Shown here: positions 1-8,107 of the stretch, one piece after another
Position numbering within the stretch: the stretch's first letter is position 1
Layout: every line of letters starts with the position of its first letter
Source of the DNA: a virus
Strand: one strand, 5' to 3'
DNA length: 64,000 bases
IMG/VR virus record: IMGVR_UViG_3300031576_000013
Location: 30,809-94,808 of that record
Notes under the pieces: generated by a model
The model's input: only the letters and a program-made list of their open reading frames with translations
What the model was told of the DNA's origin: nothing
Database searches by the model: none
Program-made: the position numbers and the translations under genes

Positions 1-143
1 AGGACTTCGATGGCTTCCTGCCCGTTTTCTTCGCCCAACCCTGGATTTCGTATCAAGACGACACGCGCTGGAGGAATGGCGACGAGATCGCCCCGGCTGC
101 TCGCGATTACGACCTCGCCGAGAGGGTATGTTCGAGCAGGCAT
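1..143 (-). CDS. Partial CDS, tail/baseplate-region protein, runs off the left edge
   Basis: An open frame of 47 codons starts at an ATG at 143-141, immediately after the TAA of the tape measure gene (TAAATG), and stays open to the window edge. The visible N-terminus is MPARTYPLGEVVIASSRGD followed by a hydrophobic, beta-rich stretch. Genes just after the tape measure in contractile-tail phages usually encode baseplate hub or spike proteins, so that role is an inference from position. No family is recognised from so little sequence. Confidence 0.65.
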   Translation of the reverse strand, partial: MPARTYPLGEVVIASSRGDLVAIPPARVVLIRNPGLGEENGQEAIEV

Positions 144-2486
144 TTATTTTGCTCCGACTTGGTCGATCACATTGCCTCGTTGACGTGTAGTGTCGATGAC
201 GGCGCCAATATCGCGGTCGCCGACACGCAGAATGATTCCACTGCTGAAATTTACGTTTGTAACCTCCATATTTGTCGCACGAAGTTTTGCTATCTGTTGA
301 GGGGTCTGTACTACATCGGCTTTGAACCGCTCGGCTGCGGCTGCGCGAACGCGAGCTTCGGTTTCACGTCGTCCCACAGCTGGCGTTTCCTTGGTGCCGA
401 GTCGCGCGACGGTAGCCGCAGGGCCTTTTTTCAGCTCATCCAGATCTTTTGTAAGAAGGATGTTTTGTTCGCTGAATTTGATCCTGAATTGGTCAAGCGT
501 GTCGGTTGCTTCTTTCAAGGCTTGTTTAGCGCCAGGAACGCCTAGTTCTACCATTTTTGCCTGGATGCCGGCGGTAATTTGCAGCGCGCGAATAGTCTCC
601 TGAGTTTCGGATTCGGTCAACGTCATGCCTTTGCGCCATGTATCAAACGCGTTGGTGACTGTGTCGGATAAGATCGCTATGGAATCGAGCGGCAACGATT
701 TATCGACTTTGGCAGCGGCTTCGAGAGCTGTCTGCATTTTGCGCGGCGTTTCCGGGTCGAACGCCGGATACTTCGTCACTGCGGCGCCCGTGAACTCATC
801 GACAATTTTTCCGAAATTCGTGACAAGTTCAGCTTGTTTATTGAGTCCTTTTGCCAACGACTCGGTCGCTTGCAGACGAAGGTTTTCTGTCTGCTTGACC
901 GTATCGGCCGCGCCTGACGCAGTACCGATATCGACCCCGAAGAATTTGAGCAACGCCGGGACGACAAGATCGGCGAGCAGCATCAAAATGCCGAATGGGA
1001 TCGCTAGCTTTAGCAGTCGGAATGCTTGAGTAAGCATACGAACGCCAAGACTGGCCTCCATTGCGAGGATCGGGATGCCACTTAAGACGATTTCCATATT
1101 GGTTAGTCCGCCGGTAGTTGTGTAGGCCATCGTCCCGAGGCTGCGTACCGCATTAGTAAGAAATTTGAAGGCAAACATTGCCAGCTGTCCGAAACTGACC
1201 AAGGTCAGTAGTCCGAAACTGACCAATCCGACAGCTCCCAAAAGTAGGCCGAATCCGGCGGTCACTAGCGGAATGAACGTGAATTGACGCGCCAAACTTT
1301 CAGCGTATCCTACCGCCTTGCTGAACCAGCCTACGAGTGTCGTTAAAATCGAACTCATCGGACCAAATACCGCTGCGATTAAGCGGCCTCCCGCTTCAAT
1401 CAATATTTTTAGCTGGCTGCTCAATGTTGCGGTAGCGACTGCAAATGACGGTGTGATTTCGTCGCCGCCCTGTTTGACCAAATTGTTGAAATAAGCAACT
1501 GCGTCAGCGCCTTTGACAATTTCCCCGTTCGCCCCTTGTATGCCGCCCTTCAATGCGACGATTGACGCGTGGAACGCACGTCCTGTTTTTTCGCCGAATA
1601 TGGCATTTAGCTTGGCAACGGATGCTGCGCCATCTCCCGTAACGTTGGCCAAGTCGAGCATGATGTCGGTCAACGGGCGTAATGAATTGGTTTGTTCGTC
1701 GATAGTTTTGATCTGAAACTGATCTTGCAATGCAAGCATTTTTTTCGGTGTAAGGAGTTCGGTCAGCATCTGTCGCAAAGCTGTGCCTTCGACTTTTGCC
1801 GAGCCGAAAGAACGGCGCATCAGACCTGCGGCGACCATCAAATCATCGATGCCCACGCCGGCTGTTCTGGCGTTGGCGCCAGCGGCGATGATGATGTCGG
1901 TAAACTCTTTCATGTTGAGTGAAGTTGCGCGTGCTAACCGTTGCATCTTGCTTAGACGTTCCGGAACCATAGCGAGCGGTTCGCCCATCAAAACTATCTT
2001 CTGGGTCAGTTCACGGATCTGATCCGACGTCAAACCGAATGCAGTTGCAGCCAACGTCAAAGGCTTGATGACTGGCTCGATCTGCGTGGGCGTGAAACCT
2101 TCGGCCAGCAGATTCGCGGTCGCCTGTGCGACATCGTTCAACGCGGCGCCTGTTGTTTTGGCTGCGTCGATCATTGCAACTTTAAGTTGAGTCAGGTTCT
2201 CCGTTCCTCCAAGCGTGACGACGTTGACCTTTGCCATCGCCTCGGCGGTCGAGTCGGCCGCTAACGCCAGCTGTCCAGTTGCACTCGCGACTCCGCGCGC
2301 GACGTAAAGCGCTGTGAACGCGCCTGCGACCTGGACGAAATCTTTTCTAGCGACCTTTGCGTGTTCGGCGGCCAGTTTCGTGCTTCCCGAGACGTCTTGC
2401 ATGGCTTTTGCCGTCGCCGCCGCTTCCTGTTTGACTCCAGGCGCGAGAAACCTGAAGAGGAACTCGATCGTATTGAGGAGCGCCAT
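144..2486 (-). CDS. Tail tape measure protein
   Basis: This 780-aa protein should set tail length and be threaded inside the tail tube. The N-terminal 350 residues resemble the TP901-type core of tape measure proteins: an Ala-rich helix, then a region built around TTGAALNDVAQATANLLAEG. Two strongly hydrophobic blocks follow at about residues 400-450 and 490-520, as expected for the membrane-inserting part, and the C-terminal 250 residues are helical and charged. It lies directly after the tail-assembly chaperone and its frameshift extension, the usual neighbour. The ATG at 2486 is preceded by a GAGGATAGG-type ribosome site. Length fits a medium-size myovirus tail. Confidence 0.85.
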   Translation of the reverse strand: MALLNTIEFLFRFLAPGVKQEAAATAKAMQDVSGSTKLAAEHAKVARKDFVQVAGAFTALYVARGVASATGQLALAADSTAEAMAKVNVVTLGGTENLTQLKVAMIDAAKTTGAALNDVAQATANLLAEGFTPTQIEPVIKPLTLAATAFGLTSDQIRELTQKIVLMGEPLAMVPERLSKMQRLARATSLNMKEFTDIIIAAGANARTAGVGIDDLMVAAGLMRRSFGSAKVEGTALRQMLTELLTPKKMLALQDQFQIKTIDEQTNSLRPLTDIMLDLANVTGDGAASVAKLNAIFGEKTGRAFHASIVALKGGIQGANGEIVKGADAVAYFNNLVKQGGDEITPSFAVATATLSSQLKILIEAGGRLIAAVFGPMSSILTTLVGWFSKAVGYAESLARQFTFIPLVTAGFGLLLGAVGLVSFGLLTLVSFGQLAMFAFKFLTNAVRSLGTMAYTTTGGLTNMEIVLSGIPILAMEASLGVRMLTQAFRLLKLAIPFGILMLLADLVVPALLKFFGVDIGTASGAADTVKQTENLRLQATESLAKGLNKQAELVTNFGKIVDEFTGAAVTKYPAFDPETPRKMQTALEAAAKVDKSLPLDSIAILSDTVTNAFDTWRKGMTLTESETQETIRALQITAGIQAKMVELGVPGAKQALKEATDTLDQFRIKFSEQNILLTKDLDELKKGPAATVARLGTKETPAVGRRETEARVRAAAAERFKADVVQTPQQIAKLRATNMEVTNVNFSSGIILRVGDRDIGAVIDTTRQRGNVIDQVGAK

Positions 2487-2497
2487 ACCTATCCTCG

Positions 2498-2740
2498 TTA
2501 TCCCCGGCGTGCACGCTTGTACGCCGCGATTTCTTCGTTACGGCGTTTCACGATCTTTTCTTGGATCCGCAAGAACAAAGTGATGTCCATTTCCATCACT
2601 TCGGTGAACGAGAGGTTGTAGCTGCTCAGTTCGGACGGGGCCATGATCGTGCTCAGGACGGCGTCTAGCCACTCGTCTGCTTCTCGTTCGATTGCTTCCC
2701 CGTCTTCTTCAGATGCGGGAAGAAAGCCTGTACTAAAGGG
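2498..2740 (-). CDS. -1 frameshift extension of the tail-assembly chaperone
   Basis: A second reading frame overlaps the end of the upstream chaperone gene and lies -1 relative to it. It is open from a TGA just after the chaperone zinc ribbon down to a TAA at 2500-2498. At 2740-2734 the minus strand reads CCCTTTA, in phase as C CCT TTA, a canonical X XXY YYZ slippery heptamer. Slippage there joins residues 1-235 of the chaperone to 78 extension residues, giving about 313 aa. The extension is a charged helical tail (for example EAIEREADEWLDAVL and FLRIQEKIVKRRNEEIAAYK). In lambda-like G/GT and many other tails the same arrangement makes two chaperone forms just before the tape measure. An internal ATG at 2644 could also start a 48-aa product. 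Confidence 0.75.
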   Translation of the reverse strand, partial: PFSTGFLPASEEDGEAIEREADEWLDAVLSTIMAPSELSSYNLSFTEVMEMDITLFLRIQEKIVKRRNEEIAAYKRARRG

Positions 2741-3438
2741 AGGATGGCCCGCTGAACATTTTCACACCGGTTGCACTTGATTTCGATGATCGTATCGACG
2801 CCGCAGTCGATCGCTTCAAGTTCCTGTTGGAACTTGATTCCCTCGCTGTATGCGAGATCTTCGATCCACGTTTTCAGCGCTTCGAGATCGCTGGCGTCGA
2901 TCCCTTCTACGGCGACGATCCGACTCATATAAGTCGCCATGATTGCCGGCATTCCCATGTCGCGATTGAGTTCTAGCAACCGCGCGTCGTCGCTGCCGAT
3001 GAGGAATCGATACTTAACCTTACGCCCGCCGATAGTCGTCTCGAACGCTTTGCCCGTGCGTACGTTCTCGACGTACTTCGGATCCAGCTTCACGACTGGC
3101 AGTTTGTCCAGTTCGACTTCCCAAATGAAGTGGTTTTTGCAGAACTCTTCGCTGCATACGATATCCCATGAGAACTTCGGGCCGAAGGATGCGACTCGAA
3201 CTTCCTTGAAGGCGAAGATCTTATCCGCCTGGAGGATCTGTTCCCACGGGAGCACGGTCGGCGGATTGCTGCCCCAAGGATAAGGGCCGGGGTCGAGCGT
3301 CCGGACCCAGCAGTTACGTACGACTTCCGTCATGAAGCGCCCGGTACGTACGAGCTTGGGATCGGTGAGGATCATCTGCTCCTTCACCTTCATCTCCCGG
3401 ATAACGCCTTTAAGCCCAGAGGGGCACGTGATTTCCAT
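2665..3438 (-). CDS. Tail assembly chaperone (short form)
   Basis: A 257-aa protein directly upstream of the tape measure gene and overlapping the -1 frame extension described at 2498-2740. Near the C-terminus there is a Cys cluster (an isolated Cys about residue 211, then CNRC), followed by a region ending FFPHLKK. Such Cys-containing C-termini are seen in T4-type baseplate/tail assembly factors. By position and by the in-phase slippery heptamer it is best read as the tail-assembly chaperone that coats the tape measure during tail building. The fold itself is not recognised with certainty. Confidence 0.7.
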   Translation of the reverse strand: MEITCPSGLKGVIREMKVKEQMILTDPKLVRTGRFMTEVVRNCWVRTLDPGPYPWGSNPPTVLPWEQILQADKIFAFKEVRVASFGPKFSWDIVCSEEFCKNHFIWEVELDKLPVVKLDPKYVENVRTGKAFETTIGGRKVKYRFLIGSDDARLLELNRDMGMPAIMATYMSRIVAVEGIDASDLEALKTWIEDLAYSEGIKFQQELEAIDCGVDTIIEIKCNRCENVQRAILPLVQAFFPHLKKTGKQSNEKQTSG

Positions 3439-3468
3439 GACCTAGACCTCCTGTTTGTTGTTCTTGAC

Positions 3469-3996
3469 CTAGAATTCCGTTTCGGCGGCAAGCGCCCTTA
3501 CAAGCCCTCCTTTGACGGTTTCGACGCCTGGTTTGATGATGAAGTAGTCGTAGGCGAGCGTCAATTTCTCGATGATGACGTCGTCACGGCTGTTATCCCA
3601 ATCGCCGGCTTCGAAATCGATCGGGAAGGCGCCGATGATGTGGTACAGGCGGGCCGCGTCCTTTTGCCTGTTGTGCTGACGCAAGACCAGGTTGCGCCGG
3701 TAGGTCGGTTGGACAGGCACGCCCAAGCCCGCGCCGCTCGAGTGGAGGATCGATTCGAGCGCCCAATCGTACATTCGGCGGCTGCGCGAGAGCCCCCGTG
3801 AAAGGGTTAGCGGGGCAAACGACGCTGGACCGGGATCCTTGATCGGGATTGTAGATCCCGCTTCCCGGTACTCGATGACGTCGATCGACGCCGTTAGCGG
3901 ACCGGCTGCGGAGAAGAAGGCATCGAGACGTGCGCCTTGAGGAGACGTGACCTCTAGGCTGAAGTTGAATACCTCGAATAGATCCCGAATCGGCAC
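3469..3996 (-). CDS. Tail tube protein, T4 gp19-like (copy 2)
   Basis: This 175-aa protein resembles the T4 gp19 / conserved phage tail tube family. The pattern is an N-terminal FNFSLEV strand, then AGPLTASIDVIEYREAG, then LTLSRGL, then GDWDNSRDDVIIEKLTLAYD near the C-terminus. It is a paralogue of the neighbour at 4011-4526, with the same block order and the same WDN...D.V.IE.LTLA signature. Tube proteins stack as hexamers inside the sheath. One of the two may form the tube and the other a tube-initiation or tail-terminator ring, but the sequence does not say which. Confidence 0.8.
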   Translation of the reverse strand: MPIRDLFEVFNFSLEVTSPQGARLDAFFSAAGPLTASIDVIEYREAGSTIPIKDPGPASFAPLTLSRGLSRSRRMYDWALESILHSSGAGLGVPVQPTYRRNLVLRQHNRQKDAARLYHIIGAFPIDFEAGDWDNSRDDVIIEKLTLAYDYFIIKPGVETVKGGLVRALAAETEF

Positions 3997-4010
3997 ATCA
4001 TTTTCTTCGT

Positions 4011-4526
4011 TTACGGGCCGACGGCCACGTTGAACCGGCCCGCGCTGAGCGCACTGGCCAATTCAAATCGATCGATAGCGAGCGTCAGCATCTCGATCAC
4101 GACCTCGTCCACCGTGTTATCCCACTCACCTGCGACGTACTTCTTCGGCCACGCTCCAAAGAGTTTCCAGCGACGGATGATCTGTGTCTTGGTACGGTCG
4201 TTCTGGAGGATCGAGATGTTGCGCGAGTAGAGCGCGGGAGGCAGCCCGGCGCCGATGCCGCCCGCCTTGGCCGGGTCGGCAACCTGGAACATCCAGTTGT
4301 GGAGATCGACGTCCACGCCGACGCCGCGATCGAGCGTGACATCCGAGATCGTCACGCGGCCCGGCCACTTGATCGGTATGAGCGCACCGCCTTCGTAGTA
4401 ATCGATCTGCGCGACTTCCTGAGAAAGCTCGCTGGCTTTCTGGAAAAACAGCTTGTCGATTCCGTCGATTTGCACACGAAAATTGAATTTTTCGTGCAAG
4501 GTTCGCGCAGCAGCGAGAGATGGCAT
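4011..4526 (-). CDS. Tail tube protein, T4 gp19-like (copy 1)
   Basis: A 171-aa gp19-like protein with the blocks FNFRVQIDGI, ASELSQEVAQIDYYEGG, VTLDRGV and GEWDNTVDEVVIEMLTLAID. The ATG at 4526-4524 abuts the TGA of the HNH gene, and its ribosome site (AAGGAG) lies inside the last codons of that gene, so the endonuclease insertion left tube translation signals intact. It is a tandem paralogue of the gene at 3469-3996. It would be assembled inside the sheath encoded at 5475-7670. Confidence 0.82.
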   Translation of the reverse strand: MPSLAAARTLHEKFNFRVQIDGIDKLFFQKASELSQEVAQIDYYEGGALIPIKWPGRVTISDVTLDRGVGVDVDLHNWMFQVADPAKAGGIGAGLPPALYSRNISILQNDRTKTQIIRRWKLFGAWPKKYVAGEWDNTVDEVVIEMLTLAIDRFELASALSAGRFNVAVGP

Positions 4527-5468
4527 TCAATTTCTCCTTTCGTCTGAATCTTGAGGTAACTGGGCGAATTCTGGATGTGCCACTTCAGAGAGGGATTTAG
4601 CGTTGTGACAGGTCATACATAGCGCTTGGCCATTTTCGACGTTTGACCTGCCACCATCGACGTAACGAACGCCGTGGTCGAACTCTAGCTTTTCAAGATC
4701 GTTTTCACCACAGCGAACGCATTTGAACTCGCAACGCATTAGAATCCTAACTTTGTCGACGAACGAGAACCCTCTCGGCGTTAAAATTTGTTCGCGTCGG
4801 CGGCTATGGCGTTTACGGCGTTTGTGCCCCGGAAGATATTGAGGCGGTCCGGCGTAATGATGGCGCGGCTTAAGTTGAATAACGCTTTTGCATCCGCAAC
4901 TACAAAAATACTTTCCTTGATGATCTGCGAGCCATTTGCTGATTACAGCTCGCCGATGATGGCCTTGTAAGAATCTAGACTTGTACCAGGTATGAAATCG
5001 TTTCAATTCAATGACCCCATCACAACCGCAAGCACACAATCGCGGCTTACTAGCTAGTTCTGCCAACTTGGCTGCGGTGACGGCCTTGCGATTATGACCG
5101 TAAATGTACAAGCGCGTCGCGGAAGGGCTGACGATGAACGTCTTTTTGCATCCGCAATTGCAGAGGCGGGTTTCACGCTTCGGGAGTATCGCGGCAAAAT
5201 GATTGCGTACGGCTGCAATCCTTCGCGTTGCGACTTCAGGCACCATCGCGTTGTGTCCGTGAACATAAATTGAGTTCGTCTTGCCGAGATTTTTCGCCGT
5301 CCGATTTACTGGGCTGCCGCAACCACAACTACAAACCAGGGCAGGCCCTTCAACGATCCATCGCTCGGCTGCTGCCTTGCGGTGCCCGAAAATCCACGAG
5401 CTGTTTTGCGGCGCAGGTTTTTCGCAGCCGCAAGCGCAAGCGCGTTTTTTGGATGCAGCATCAATCAT
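4527..5468 (-). CDS. HNH homing-type endonuclease with five CxCGC zinc-finger-like repeats
   Basis: This 313-aa protein has five copies of a Cys-x-Cys-Gly-Cys ... Gly-His unit at about residues 11-29, 46-72, 103-125, 145-170 and 189-215, each about 20-27 residues long. A basic linker follows, then a C-terminal HNH nuclease domain at 246-290 with CVRC, a FDH metal-site motif, an Asn-rich stretch and CMTCHN. The repeats probably bind DNA through zinc. The gene sits between the sheath and tube genes with almost no spacer (6 nt to the sheath stop, 0 nt to the tube start). It is therefore most likely a free-standing mobile endonuclease gene and not a structural component. Confidence 0.85.
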   Translation of the reverse strand: MIDAASKKRACACGCEKPAPQNSSWIFGHRKAAAERWIVEGPALVCSCGCGSPVNRTAKNLGKTNSIYVHGHNAMVPEVATRRIAAVRNHFAAILPKRETRLCNCGCKKTFIVSPSATRLYIYGHNRKAVTAAKLAELASKPRLCACGCDGVIELKRFHTWYKSRFLQGHHRRAVISKWLADHQGKYFCSCGCKSVIQLKPRHHYAGPPQYLPGHKRRKRHSRRREQILTPRGFSFVDKVRILMRCEFKCVRCGENDLEKLEFDHGVRYVDGGRSNVENGQALCMTCHNAKSLSEVAHPEFAQLPQDSDERRN

Positions 5469-5474
5469 CGCTGT

Positions 5475-7670
5475 TTACAGAGCTGCGCTCAGGAGCTCTT
5501 CCTGCAAGGCTCTCGTGTCCTGGGTGACGAGAAGAATAATGAACTCGGCCGGCTTCGCCGTGGCAAGCCCGATCCGCGCGAGCAACTTGCCGGCCGTAAT
5601 CACGCTCGGCGTGTTCAGCTGATCCGAAACATCGACGAAGAATGCCTTGCTTGGATCTTTCGACGCGAGCGCGCCAGCCTTCACGAAAGGCATGATGACG
5701 GAGATCAAAACGCGCTCTACGCGATCACGTAGCTCCGGCGTGTTGATCTTGTTCTTTGCGAACTGAAGTGCGCGCTTTGCCGTCTGTTCGACCGCCGAAA
5801 CGCCTCGGCGCTCGCCGATCGAGGGGAAGTTCGACGTTCCAAGGCCGGTCCGTGCGCCGTCCGCGAAGAAACCCTGACCTCGCATGAAGACGACGGGATT
5901 CACCCGCTTCGGGAAGATCAGATCCCGCTTCTCTTCCCTCTGGACCTCCGTCGTTTCCAGATCGACGACGCCGAAAAGCCGTCCGTCTTCGGTGTTCGCC
6001 GGGTTGGCGAACGGGCCGACTTGCAGGTTTGCGTCGTTGCGCGAAATCACGCCGGTGATATGACCCGAGATCGGTCCCACGATTGTATCGATGTCGGTTC
6101 CGAAGATCCTCGGTGACGGGTTCGGGATCTTCACGCGCGGCCAGTAGAGCGCCCACTGTTCCGAGGCCGTGAGCGATTCGGCATGAGCTGCGATGTCCTG
6201 TGCGGTGAGGCCGGCGGGCGGATCGAGAATCGCCATAATTCGGCGATTGGTTGTGATCTCCGCATAGGTGGTCATCGCGTTCTGGGTCGCGATCGTCGAA
6301 CCGTCCGGAATGACGAGGAGCGTGACGTCTTCGATCTCGTCAAGCGCGCGAATCCCGGTCGGGGACGGTACGGTGTCGCCAATCAATTCGACATCGGAGA
6401 TGGTCGGCTCGGTGCCGCCCGCGAGGAACGCGCCGTTGCTGTTGTTGGCGGGACGGGCGGTTCCAAGGACGCTGGCGGTCACGTTTAGCGACCCAACTTT
6501 CGAGTCGTTGATGACTGTCGATGCGTAACGGGGCGAAGTCGAGTCGAACACGTTCAGGTTTGCGAAGCGTTCGACGATGAAACCATCGACCTCGACATCC
6601 AGATTGAATTCGCTCGCAATCCCCGACGTGGCGTTCTTGATGAAGATCTTGACGGCGTTGCCCCACGTTCCGACTGAGGTGGCGGTGAGCGTGAGGACGT
6701 TCGCGCCGGCGGCGGTTCCTGAGTGGATGGAATTGTCGAAGCCGATCTCGTCATCGGCGGTCGACGTACTGTCCACTTGAACGGTGGAGGTCGCACCAGT
6801 CGTGTTCGACGTAATGCGAACCTTGCTGCCCTCGACGGAAGCGACACCGCCGGCGATGGCTGTGTTGATCGCGAGAACGACCTCGTTGGCGGTGACCGCG
6901 TCGATGTTGGCGACGTTGCCCGTCCCGAGGACGGCCACAGTCGAAAAATTCAGCTTGCCAGCCGCGTTCGCGGTGCCGCCGGTGACCTGGATCGCCGACG
7001 ACGAGCCACGTTTGTTGGACGTGATCGTGACCTTGGTGCCTGCGCTCGTGACCGTAGCGGTCGCGCCCGAAAGCTGGGCGTTGATGACCGCCGCGACCTC
7101 TACGGCTGTCGCTGCGGCAATGCTGGCGAAGTCGGCGGCGTTGAACGTGACCGTCTGAACTGCTCCGGCGTCGACCTTCACCGTCAGGACGTCGGCATCA
7201 GCCAGTGCGAACGGCGCGGCGTTGCCGCTTTCGACGAGGCCCGCCGTCGCCGTGAATGTGACAGTCGGCTGCGGCACGCCGTCGATCTTGATGATCAACG
7301 TTTCGTCGGTGCTTGGTTCGAGATCGTAAGGTGCGGCAACCGAGGAGAGGATCGATCCGGAACTGGCGAGGCCGCTTATCAAGGTCTTGAGCGCGGCCAC
7401 GCCCCCCGAGCCAGCACGCACGATCCAACCCGTTCTGCCACCTTGTAGAAAGAAGTCGCGAATCGCGATCGGCAGATCGAACCCGAGGCGGAAGGTGCCG
7501 AAGGTTCGCGCGTATTCCTCGAATGACGTTACGAGCGTAGCGACGTTCAGCGGGCCTTTTACAGCCTTGCCGACCGCGCCAAGTACGGCCGTCTGGATTG
7601 TCGGAAGCGCAGGAATCTGCGGCTCTTCCTCTTGAACAACGATTTTCGATGACAGAAGTTCGCCGGCCAT
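5475..7670 (-). CDS. Contractile tail sheath protein
   Basis: A 731-aa sheath subunit. The N-terminus (VLGAVGKAVKGPLNVATLV, then a YARTFGTF block) and the long C-terminal half (ISGHITGVISRND, VVDLETTEVQREEKRDLIFPK, NPVVFMRGQGFF, RGVSAVEQTAKRALQFAKN) match the tail sheath family. Between about residues 130 and 360 there is an added Thr/Ala/Val-rich beta region with two internal repeats, each running from A.EVV.AIN through KVTITSN.G. This is probably a surface domain on the sheath. The longer-than-minimal length is explained by that insertion. Confidence 0.92.
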   Translation of the reverse strand: MAGELLSSKIVVQEEEPQIPALPTIQTAVLGAVGKAVKGPLNVATLVTSFEEYARTFGTFRLGFDLPIAIRDFFLQGGRTGWIVRAGSGGVAALKTLISGLASSGSILSSVAAPYDLEPSTDETLIIKIDGVPQPTVTFTATAGLVESGNAAPFALADADVLTVKVDAGAVQTVTFNAADFASIAAATAVEVAAVINAQLSGATATVTSAGTKVTITSNKRGSSSAIQVTGGTANAAGKLNFSTVAVLGTGNVANIDAVTANEVVLAINTAIAGGVASVEGSKVRITSNTTGATSTVQVDSTSTADDEIGFDNSIHSGTAAGANVLTLTATSVGTWGNAVKIFIKNATSGIASEFNLDVEVDGFIVERFANLNVFDSTSPRYASTVINDSKVGSLNVTASVLGTARPANNSNGAFLAGGTEPTISDVELIGDTVPSPTGIRALDEIEDVTLLVIPDGSTIATQNAMTTYAEITTNRRIMAILDPPAGLTAQDIAAHAESLTASEQWALYWPRVKIPNPSPRIFGTDIDTIVGPISGHITGVISRNDANLQVGPFANPANTEDGRLFGVVDLETTEVQREEKRDLIFPKRVNPVVFMRGQGFFADGARTGLGTSNFPSIGERRGVSAVEQTAKRALQFAKNKINTPELRDRVERVLISVIMPFVKAGALASKDPSKAFFVDVSDQLNTPSVITAGKLLARIGLATAKPAEFIILLVTQDTRALQEELLSAAL

Positions 7671-7688
7671 TTACATGCCCTCCGGGAT

Positions 7689-8036
7689 CTAGGTCGTTCG
7701 CAGGCGTTTCGGCGACGCCACGCTGGGCGTCGCGTCGAGTTTTTCTTCGATCACCTTGACCTCGATTTGACCGGTTTTTTCGGCCCTTGAGATCTGCGGT
7801 AGACGCCGTACGGCGCTATCCAATGTGACAGGCGGATCGCCCCAACTCAGGTGGATTCCCCTGGCGCTTTTGATCTTGCTGCGTTGAAGTCCGGAGCTGC
7901 CGTTCGATTTCGATACCGGACGGACCGATTCCGAAATTGTGCATTCGCAGAGCCCACTCGGTTCGCAGTAAAGCTCGTGATAGAGGGTGAACGCCATCGA
8001 TCCCTCTTTTGTGAGTCGAATCGCCACTTTCGGCAT
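7689..8036 (-). CDS. Hypothetical tail-region protein
   Basis: A protein of about 115 aa starting at the ATG at 8036, which has an AAAGG ribosome site; a TTG two codons upstream is less likely. It contains a short Cys pattern (YCEPSGLCECTI) near residue 25 and a basic middle region. It sits between the sheath gene and the IPT-domain protein. The family was not recognised. The position suggests a minor tail or head-tail joining component. Confidence 0.6.
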   Translation of the reverse strand: MPKVAIRLTKEGSMAFTLYHELYCEPSGLCECTISESVRPVSKSNGSSGLQRSKIKSARGIHLSWGDPPVTLDSAVRRLPQISRAEKTGQIEVKVIEEKLDATPSVASPKRLRTT

Positions 8037-8107
8037 CGTCAACCTTTCCGAAACACCCTACGCGAATCCGGATTCAAGGTCAAGCAGCCTTGCATACGAT
8101 TTCTCCT

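Noticed and set aside
6723-7448. Long plus-strand open frame (241 codons) over the sheath gene
   Set aside because: It is antisense to the strongly supported sheath gene, Arg/Asp/Gly-rich in the way typical of complements of GC-rich genes, and has no recognisable family.
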